Position numbers and translations under genes: made by a program. A stretch of DNA of 64,000 nucleotides from contig NW_026262668.1 in assembly GCF_021869535.1 (NCBI RefSeq), forward strand, positions 22,573,732 through 22,637,731, written 5' to 3'. The number at the start of each line of letters is the position of its first letter. Within the stretch, counting starts at the first letter, position 1. The notes beneath the pieces are model-generated. The model ran no database searches. It had not been told where the DNA came from and worked only from the letters and a program-made list of their open reading frames with translations. This document shows, piece after piece, positions 56,365 to 64,000 of the stretch. This stretch comes from Mytilus californianus. Taxonomy: Eukaryota > Mollusca > Bivalvia > Mytilida > Mytilidae.

Positions 56365-56750
56365 TATCTTATGAGTTAAGCCTTTTTCAACTGATTTTCA
56401 TAGTTTGCTCTAACGTTGTACTGTTACACAACTGTCGCAGGTAAGGGGAAAGGTTGGGTGCCAGCAAAATAGTTCAACCACGCCATATTATGTATGTGCC
56501 TGTCCCAAGTCAGGAGCATGTAATTCGGCGGTTGTTGTTTGTTGTTGTATGTCATATTTGTTTTTCGTTCATTGTTTTGTACATAAATTAGGACGTTAGT
56601 TTTCTCGGTTGAATTGTTTTACATTTGTCATTTAGGGGCCTTTTATAGCTGACTATACGGTATGGGTTTTACTCATTGTTAAAGGCCGTTCGGTTACATA
56701 AAGTTGTTAACTTCTCTGTCATTTTGTCTTTTGTGGTGTCTTTTTGGAAA
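56365..56750 (+). repeat. SINE-like mussel repeat, near full length
   Basis: It runs from 'atcttatgagttaagccttt' through 'gcctgtcccaagtcaggagc' and 'ggggccttttatagctgact' to 'cattttgtcttttgtggtgt'. The best preserved copy of this family in the window. Confidence 0.8.
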
Positions 56751-57101
56751 GTCTATATTTTATACAATATCTATTCCTCGAATGCCAACAAAATTAACTG
56801 AAAAGATGTTGTTTAAGTGAATGAGAGTTGTTTTAGGGAAAAAATCATAAGGGAAAGGGTAGATTGATGGTAACATCATCTTGCACATCAAACCATCACT
56901 TTTTCTAATAAAAATTAGACTGAAATGGAATGAAACAATAAGGTAAAGGGATTAAAAACTTGAAATTAAACTCAAAACTGAAACAAATATGTGAAATAAT
57001 AATATATAGAAGTTTTAAAAAATATAAAAACCAAAAAGGAGGTATGTTATATAAAAAATTGAAATTTGTGAACTATGACTATTCAAGTTGTAAATTTTAT
57101 A

Positions 57102-58751
57102 TACAGTCCGCCAAAAGTTAAGCACCACCTAAATATAACTGGCAATATTTTCTTAACTATGGCGAAAAAAATATTTATGTTTGGTGTTATGAATTGCCTA
57201 CAACATACACTAAGAAAATTCATTACGACCAAAAAAAATAAACTCCGATCAACACGCCAAGCAATTTTCTATTAAAGGTCATCTGCACTTTTTCGAATAC
57301 ACTATTTCGATGCCTTTAAATCATCTTCCTACTGCCCCGCGTACAGGTGAACTTTGACCTTCATCAAGTCACTGTGAAATATGGCAAGGGGTAAGTTATA
57401 TGTGACTGAACCTTGACAAGCAATTGACATGTCAAATGCCAGTAGGAGCACTAGTTGCATAGATAACCATTTCAATGTTAAACACACCGTCATTGTCAGA
57501 TTTTTACAACGTCATGTTGACACAGAAACTGTAAATGATAGACCAAGGTCCGGAACACCCCGTTTAACTACCAATCGTGATGACAGACTCCTTATTGGTT
57601 GTGCTAAAGCCAACCCATTTACTCCTGCCCCACAACTTAGACACCACTGGCGTCAAGTTGGTCATGTTAGTGTTCGAACATTGGTCCGTCGACTTCATAG
57701 AGGCTACCTTAGAGTACGTCGTGTTGTCAAGAGACCTGCCCTAACAGCCAGGCACCGTTTAATCAGGTTTCAAAGGGCTAATGACCATCAACGCTGGAAC
57801 ATGAGAAGCTAGCAAAATGTTCATTGGTCAAATGAGATTCAGTTTCTGTTACGACCAATAGACGGCAGAATTCGAGTTTGCCGTGGAAATTAAACTGCTA
57901 ATGACCAAAACAACATTTGCCCAACAACTGCATACGTTGCTGGTGGTGTTACAGTATGGGGTTTCTTCTCATACTGTTGTAAGGTGGGTATGCATATTCT
58001 GCAGGGTAACATGAATGGACAGACATACAGGGATTTGGTGCTTAGAAACATTGTAGTCCCTCGTTTTGATAATCATCCACTTGCTTTAAGACCCTTGTGC
58101 ATGTACGACAATGCTAGACCACACAGGGCAAGGATTGTAACCGAGTACAAAGAGTACAAAGAGCAAGAAACCATTGACACTATCTTTTAGCCTTCCATGT
58201 CTCCAGACATGAACCCTATCGAACATGTCTGGGATGCCATTGGCAGAAATCTCAATCGCAGAGATCCACCTTTACAAAATCTTAGCGATTTAAGAAGCGC
58301 AATTGTTGTTGAATGGAATAAATTTGCTCAACTAATTTTCAGAAGGCTTGTACAGAGCATGAGACTCCGTGTTATGGAACTGTACTGGAAGAGAGGGTGT
58401 TACACATCCTATTGACTCAAATATTGACATTAAATTTGCCGAACATACCAAAGATTATTTGTTGAGACTTTTAATGATATTGGGTGATTAATTGTTGTAA
58501 AAAAATAAAATCACAGTGAAACTTAATTTCTGTTTTTGATTCGTGTAATTTTCACTATTTCTATGAACGCAAATTTCAAATGCATAGAACCTGCATACGT
58601 GAACAAACTTAAGTCTACGGTTTGTTTATGGTATATGATAGCAAAATTGCTACATGAATATTTTCTCTTTTTCGAGGATTAACTGATTTTTTAAATGAAA
58701 AAAAATTCGATGCAATAAAAATAGGTGGTGCTTAACTTTTGGCGGACTGTA
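57102..58751 (+). mobile_element. Tc1/mariner-type transposon, 1,650 bp with TIRs
   Basis: Perfect 30-bp TIRs (57102-57131, 58722-58751) start TACAGTCCGCCAAAAGTTAA. TA flanks both ends (57100-57101, 58752-58753). It encodes one transposase on the plus strand, now a pseudogene. The TIR sequence is unrelated to that of the 13-kb element, so these are two separate lineages. Confidence 0.93.
57429..58414 (+). pseudogene. Tc1-type transposase, stops and a 9-bp duplication
   Basis: The N-terminal helix-turn-helix part includes 'VIVRFLQRHVDTETVNDRPR' and 'SGTPRLTTNRDD', typical of the linker. Stops fall at 57810-57812, near 57889 and at 58188-58190. The first catalytic position reads 'HWSNEIQF', Asn where the family has Asp. 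The second is in 'CMYDNARPHRAR', and the Glu in 'MNPIEHVWD'. Spacing between the last two is 37 rather than 34 residues because 'gagtacaaa' is duplicated near 58140-58160. The start is uncertain (57429 or upstream of it). The loss of an Asp and three stops show it is dead. Confidence 0.88.
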
Positions 58752-58753
58752 TA

Positions 58754-60190
58754 TATTAGTGTGCTTAATATATATGTGATTGCGACATCTCCCTCCCCAA
58801 TTTTGATCACATTACACGATATCTCCCTCCACCCCCAAAATATATATATCGGCGTACGTTTAAAGTGCATATGTTTTTATTTTAGAATGTTTGTATTAAA
58901 AATGCCCATTTTTTTATTAATTCGTTAGACTTGTTGTACAAATTCGACAAATTTGTGCACTCAAAAGACATTAATTCCCCTAAATTTGTTTCATTCCAAT
59001 AGTCCAATTTCGAGTTATGTCCTTCGACGGAAAAGTTCGTCAATTATGCGCGCCTTTATGACGTCATTTACCAGAAAGAGGGGATCGCCTGTTTCCCTGT
59101 ACTATTAAGGTTAATCAAGCGACTTCGTGATCGTCTTTATGCAGAATAATCTAGAAATAATGTTTATTCCGTAGGTACTTAATCACAATTCCCTAATGAC
59201 AGCTGTGCTGATTACCAATTATAATAATGTAATATACCGAAAAATTCGTGCAATATAGCATCATATTTTTTTTCAACCGCTCGCTCAACATGGGAAGGAA
59301 GTGACGATGCCCCTAGACGCACGAATGATGTTCACTAAAACCAAAGTTTTTGACGGAAATGCATCGAACTCGAAAGTGGTCTATTCAAAACCAATATCCG
59401 GTTACGCTTGACCGGAGAGAAAACATGCATTCATTGATAAAAATACTTATCAACAATATCGGCGCGTGCCAGACATGGGGTCAATTACTTTTGAAAGTAA
59501 TTAATTACATTCAATTTACAATTACAAAATCTTCAATTAAATTACACATTACATTTGACTTTTTTTACCAATGTTATTAATTACTTTCCAATTACTTGGC
59601 AAATGTAATTAATTACTTCAATACTTTTGAAAGGAAAATTTAGTAAAATATTGAAAACATGCATTTATTCTATGATATGTACATAAGTATCATATACATT
59701 GCTTCATAGAAACAACAAATGAGATCTACAGCGACTAATTTCAAATTCAGTTATCTGGTGTGTTACGGGAATAAAGAAAAACATACATAAATCTGAATTG
59801 CACATAACACTTTGTCTATCCGGAATCCTTAGGACTAGAGGTCTGGTTTGATTTAATGCTCAAAATGATAAAAAGCCTTATTCAATATTTTGAAAATATA
59901 AAATTTTGTCTAAATTACGTATTGAAATTTTATATTGTAATGTATTTCATTGCAATGACACAAAAAGAGAGCCCTGATTTTAATATTTTGAAATGATGTT
60001 TTATTTTAATCACAACTTATTAAAATTATTTTTCCTAATGAAATGATTTAAAAAGCCTTACTTTTTTTTAAATATACTTTAGTTTTAATCACAATTAATT
60101 GATTTGAAAAAAAAAATCATGTACCTAGGGGTATATTTATCTCTCTCTAATTGGCTTAACACATGTTTAACATGCAAACATAACTGTTGT
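58754..60190. other. Non-coding stretch with AT-rich simple repeats
   Basis: At 59480-59640 'taattaattac' and 'caattac' motifs recur irregularly. No open frame or element end recognised. Confidence 0.4.
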
Positions 60191-60197
60191 CTAGGTT

Positions 60198-60285
60198 AGT
60201 CTATGAAAAGGTATATACTATGAAATGTAGAGCGAGGGGCTTGCCCCGAGCTCTTAATTTCATAGTATATACCTTTTCATAGACT
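60198..60285. repeat. Hairpin with 29-bp perfect arms
   Basis: Arms 60198-60226 (AGTCTATGAAAAGGTATATA...) and 60257-60285 are exact inverses. The 30-base loop is itself nearly palindromic (agagcgaggggc ttg ccccgagctct). Foldback element or site of strong secondary structure. Confidence 0.88.
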
Positions 60286-60471
60286 ATCCAATTTAGCACA
60301 TACATTGTATTTACAACTCGAGTAACTTTTTAATTGATCTATTGATAGTTTATTTTGGCTGACTACTTGCATCGCACCCAAAAAGGTGTTTGTAAAACGG
60401 AGCTCATTAACTAAGTTTTGTAAATCTACTCACTAGTATCATTGTACAATTGTGATTTTAAAAGGCCCTTG

Positions 60472-60735
60472 CGGGGCCTCGGTGGCCGAGTGGTCTAAGT
60501 AGTTACTACTGTAATCACTAGCCAGTCAACACTGAGGTTGTGAGTTCGAACCCCGCTCGTGCGGGTGCACTCGACTCCAATATTACTTGACTAGGATTGT
60601 CAGTTTTCCTATCGAAGGTCGGTGGTTTTCTCCGGGCACTCCGGCTTCCTCCACCAATAAAAACTGACTGCCACGAAATAGCCTAAAAGCGGTGCTTAAA
60701 AGTGGCGTTAAAACACCAAATAATCAAATCAAATC
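60472..60735 (+). mobile_element. Complete tRNA-derived SINE with target duplication
   Basis: The 5' part has an A box (tggccgagtgg) and B box (gagttcgaacccc) of an RNA polymerase III promoter with a tRNA-Ser/Leu-like head. A central core follows ('ggtggttttctccgggcact', 'ccggcttcctccacc') of the type shared among metazoan V/Meta-type SINEs, and a short 'aatc'/'aaatc' repeat tail. AAAAGGCCCTTG occurs at 60460-60471 and 60736-60747 as a perfect 12-bp target duplication. SINEs move with a partner LINE's machinery. This copy looks young. Confidence 0.92.
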
Positions 60736-60747
60736 AAAAGGCCCTTG

Positions 60748-61640
60748 ACCACTGTGTCTAAACTACCCCGGCAAAAAATGTTTGGACTCGATAGTATCTA
60801 ATGTCCAGTACGGTGACGGACAATCAACAGACAGAGAAAAGGTAGAATAGCTGTTTATTTATTTGTTTTTTTTAATGATATTGAAGAATATACATACACA
60901 TATAACTATTTTCGATTGTGCGATGTAATATTTTCTACAACCGTTCTAGATTAATGGAGAAATAAGTAAAAAGGCACATCAAAATGGTGAATTGAGTGAA
61001 CCTTGCCACGAATTTGTTTAATTTTGTTTTAAATTGTGCACATTGTACGGAAAGAAAAGTACGGAAAGAAAGATATTAACACAGAGATTGCATGGCTAGT
61101 CACTATGAGCACATCAATATTTGTATTTCTGTGCATTGAACGAAAAAAATGGGTCATGTCAAAATGGAAGGACCCTGTTTCGTCAATGTTGTTTACAACA
61201 TAAGGACCCGGTTTTGTCTAAGTATAGGACCCGGTTTTGTTTTGTTTTGAAACCACAAATTTATAAAAAGCTACGTTAACACGGATCTGAACATTGCCCG
61301 TCGGAAGAAATTAAATATGTGAGTCAAAAAGATGTTATAAAGATGTTATTGCAATACAAACATGTCGTGTTAAAATATATTTTAAACGGGAACTTTTCGA
61401 AATAGGAAGTAGACATTTTTCGAATGCTATACGTATACCTTATTGAACTTATCTTCGACCTAAGTTTAAATGGAAATAAATACTTTATAGCATTGTACTA
61501 ACATTTATTCTTTATGATGTTTGATTGATTTCTATAGTACTGTAATGATGTAAAAATAAGAAGATGTGGAATAATTTTGTTACCATATCAATTTATCAAA
61601 AGAGTAAAGATAGTATGCTTTACTATACTATACGCTATGT
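60748..61640. other. Non-coding stretch
   Basis: Contains 'ggacccggttttgtc' repeated three times near 61165-61235 with small changes. Otherwise nothing recognised. Confidence 0.4.
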
Positions 61641-61649
61641 TAACGATAA

Positions 61650-61746
61650 TTTTAACATGAGTAGGCATTATATTTGTCAATATTTTATACCTTGCTAACG
61701 CTTGGTCTAACAATATTAACAAATATAATGCCTACCTATGTTAAAA
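61650..61746. repeat. Hairpin with 35-bp arms
   Basis: Arms 61650-61684 and 61712-61746 are inverse copies with two mismatches, separated by a 27-base loop. Confidence 0.85.
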
Positions 61747-61854
61747 TGAGCATTGAGCATGGCATAAAAGAATTATTTCTTTTTATAAATAAAAGTTGGT
61801 TTGCAACATTATAACGTCCAATATCTTCGTCTTATTTAGAACAACCTAAGTGGC

Positions 61855-62060
61855 AATTTAGCCCGTGAAAAATGACAATGAGACAGCTTTCCATCAGAGA
61901 CAAAATGACGTAAAAGTTAACAAATATAGGTCACCGTATGGCACCAAACAATGAGAAACGCCCATATGGCATAGCAATTAAGCTTAAAAAAGGCCCCGAA
62001 ATGAAAAATGTAAAAAAAAAAAACTAACGTGAAAACTAACAACCTGATTTATGTACAAAA
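61855..62060 (-). repeat. SINE-like mussel repeat, minus strand
   Basis: Contains 'gtcaccgtatggcaccaaac', 'gcccatatggcatagcaat' and 'aaggccccgaaatgaaaaat', the same family as 38455-38885, inverted. Confidence 0.75.
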
Positions 62061-62103
62061 TAAAAAAAACAACAAGCATTCTGAGAGTATTGCATGGCAA
62101 TAC

Positions 62104-63436
62104 ATAGTCCCCTACCGGGTAAAAATTCATTATACTGGAACAAAAAGTTAACTTGTTCTATAACTTGTCATGGTGTAAACAAAAAGAATATATCAAGTCA
62201 ATATCTTCAAGCATGACTAAAAACAGAGTGAAAAACTGATTATATGAGTGAATTTTTCAAGTCCAAGGACCATAACTCTGCACAAACTTATCAGACCGAA
62301 ACAAAAATTTGAAATTGATCTGTATATACACTTGTCATGATAAAACTATATACCAATTATCAATCAATATCTTCAAGCATGATGGAAATAGTGTGGAAAA
62401 CACTTTAATATTAGATGTGATTAATAGTTCTCTAAAATTAGATATTATGTAATACAATATATATTTATTTTCAAGTTATCATAATCAAATATAATTAATT
62501 GTTCCAAATATTTTTTCTTTCACTTGTCACAAACTAATATAGATTTGTAACTTATATATAAAATGTCAACAACTTTTATCTATACACAATGTAATGTAAT
62601 GAAATATATACCTTAATAAAAATAGATTATTGGAAGTACACCACTAATTCATGGCCCCATTGCTTTCTATGTTAAATTCCTCAATTTCAAGCAGACACAG
62701 CTTTTTTGTTTCAAGTTCAAATAAAGTGACAATCATTGCATGTCAAAGCAACACTTTATGGTGTCTTGTACTGGAAAAATCAACATACCTTTAATGGCAT
62801 ATAAGAAAGAACTGGTTCCCGGAACTTCGGATGTACCAAAACAGGTACTTCAGATCTGACATACAGGCAAAAAGTACCCTCTTTATAAAATTTGGTGCAG
62901 TTTTTTTAATATTCAAAATTATAAGTCAAAAAGTGTTCTACAATGATCACCAGTCATTCAGCTTTCATTTGATACCAACAATACCTAAATATTCTACATA
63001 TTTTGAAAGCTACACTCATGCGTAGGAACTATTTTGTGTTAAATATGTACTACTTTCTGGTATGTGCTTTCTGGCCGGGCCGAATTAGTGGTGTTACACC
63101 TATTATCTAATTAAAAGATTTCACTTCATAATTTTTTTTATGTATATAGCATTCAGAAAATCAGTTTATACAAAATAAAATGTTAAGTACTCTAACATTA
63201 GATATGGACCATGATAACTCTGGACTAAATCATCAGACCGGAACAAAATTCGAACTTGATCTATGACCTGTCATGATAAAACTATATACCAAATATCAAA
63301 TCAATATCTTCAAGAACGAAAAAAAAAAGTGTGGAAAGCTGATTTGCCGGACTGACGGTGGACAGACGGACGGACAGACAGACGGACGGAGTGCAAACCT
63401 AAAGTCCCCTTCGACTTCGTCGGTAGGGGACTAAAA
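62104..63436. mobile_element. TIR repeat with 'tagtcccctaccg' ends and a nested MITE
   Basis: 'tagtcccctaccg' at 62104-62116 recurs inverted at 63424-63436. Inner units with 'cttgtcatg.taaac' and 'caatatcttcaagca' repeat two or three times. Near the right end are GGAC/GACA simple repeats (63350-63392) and a small hairpin. The MITE at 62637-63103 is inserted inside. Same family as 54140-54355. Confidence 0.65.
62637..63103. repeat. MITE of about 460 bp, copy 3 (inverted)
   Basis: Inverse of the copies at 20813 and 22154, almost identical. Left end 'ggaagtacaccactaattc', right end 'gaattagtggtgttacacc'. Confidence 0.88.
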
Positions 63437-63439
63437 AAC

Positions 63440-63640
63440 AACTATGATATACAACAACAAAAGACAACCACCGATTTACAGGCTCCTGGATTCGGTACTG
63501 GCACACACAGAATGACGTGTTAGCCCCCCCCCCCCCCAAAAAAAAAAAAAAAAAACGAGAAATAAACTGGTATAACAGCACAACATATGAACAAACTATA
63601 AAAATCAATCAGTTGAAAAAGGCTTAACTCTTTTAATTAC
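63440..63640 (-). repeat. SINE-like mussel repeat, 5' part, minus strand
   Basis: 'gttgaaaaaggcttaactct' at the right end is the inverse of the start of the 56365 copy, and 'acaggctcctggattcggta' of its middle. A C run then an A run (63525-63556) lie inside. Confidence 0.65.
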
Positions 63641-63734
63641 AGAGCCTCTATAGTAAATATGCGATTGGCAGATGTCTCTATTTTTTCGTCTTTTATTAAA
63701 TTTTATGATGGTTGACGATATAGTTACATTATAT

Positions 63735-63959
63735 CAGTGGCGGATCCAGGGGGTGGGTGGGGGGGGGGGGGGGGGGGGGGGGGTAGAGGGAGTACGCCGA
63801 CCCCCCTTTTTTGGTGGCTAGAAATTACTATTTTGTCATGTTTTTAACGATTTTTTATTTAGCATAAAATCGTCAAAAAAAGTTCCCCTTGCTACGCTCG
63901 GCGATATAAAATCCGTTATTATGAATACGCCCCTTACAAAAATCCTCGGTCCGCCCTTG
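63735..63959. repeat. MITE with 'cagtggcggatccagg' end and poly-G tract
   Basis: The left end 'cagtggcggatccagg' and the inverted right end 'caagggcggaccgagg' are similar. This terminal sequence is one I associate with hAT-like MITEs in many invertebrates. A run of about 25 G lies near 63758-63783. An 8-bp target duplication could not be confirmed. Confidence 0.6.
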
Positions 63960-64000
63960 TATATTGACAATTTTAAACTTGACCAACGTGCTTAAATTGT

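Noticed and set aside
60472-60560. Functional tRNA gene
   Set aside because: The A and B boxes belong to a SINE with core, tail and target duplication; the acceptor stem does not close as a normal tRNA.
1-64000. CRISPR array, bacterial operons or riboswitches
   Set aside because: The repeats are not short with unique spacers, and the window is clearly eukaryotic with introns, SINEs and LINEs.

Overview
The window is a gene-poor, AT-rich stretch of animal nuclear DNA that I read as bivalve mollusc, most likely a mussel close to Mytilus. The grounds are dispersed repeats I recognise as typical of mussel genomes: SINE-like units carrying phrases such as 'ccaagtcagga' and 'ggcaatcataccacat', a tRNA-headed SINE with a conserved core, and the 'ttggaccctttgga' repeat. 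The taxonomic call rests on memory of those families, not on a search. No convincing intact host gene was found. Nearly everything identifiable is a mobile element, most of it broken, and many elements sit inside one another.

Layout. 0.8-3.0 kb: a 684-bp tandem repeat. 4.4-5.2 kb: a dispersed mussel repeat and a 198-bp tandem duplication. 5.8-8.3 kb (minus): Ty3/gypsy-type pol remnant (RT, RNase H, integrase). 9.25-12.35 kb (minus): L1/Tx1-type LINE remnant (APE endonuclease, RT, C-terminal region) cut by a SINE-like insert. 12.97-16.71 kb: a pair of 180-bp direct repeats around a zinc-knuckle gag/ORF1-like pseudogene and a Tc1-type transposon with precise TIRs, itself split by a ~420-bp repeat. 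17.7-32.2 kb: a decayed Polinton/adintovirus-like element (zinc finger, protein-primed DNA polymerase B, packaging ATPase, acidic zinc-finger protein). Its polymerase gene is split by a 9,570-bp element with 27-bp TIRs and TTAA target duplications (18829-28398). That inserted element carries three exon-like segments on the minus strand with matching splice phases. 32.26-32.87 kb (minus): the GIY-YIG end of a Penelope-like element.

34.9-37.6 kb: a 2.7-kb element with TIRs of about 145 bp. 37.95-38.01 kb: a 45-bp perfect palindrome between 7-bp direct repeats. 39.5-40.2 kb: a TIR element. 40.6-47.25 kb: a nearly complete tyrosine-recombinase retrotransposon with split direct repeats (A1-body-B1/A2-B2) of the PAT/Ngaro kind. 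It encodes a gag-like ORF, tyrosine recombinase, RT/RNase H and an SGNH-hydrolase-like ORF, in an order unlike the usual one. 48.7-55.8 kb: a 7,067-bp element with ~55-bp TIRs and a perfect 9-bp target duplication, carrying an SF2/RecQ-like helicase fragment and many nested repeats. 57.1-58.75 kb: a second Tc1-type transposon (pseudogene). 60.2-64 kb: hairpin MITEs, a complete tRNA-derived SINE with 12-bp target duplications, a third copy of a 460-bp MITE nested in another TIR repeat, and a MITE with a poly-G tract.

The genes here do not form host pathways. Their logic is that of the elements: polymerase plus packaging ATPase (Polinton), recombinase plus RT/RNase H (YR retrotransposon), and transposases acting on TIRs. 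The most informative signals are the nesting order and the exact target-site duplications, which give relative insertion ages and element boundaries.
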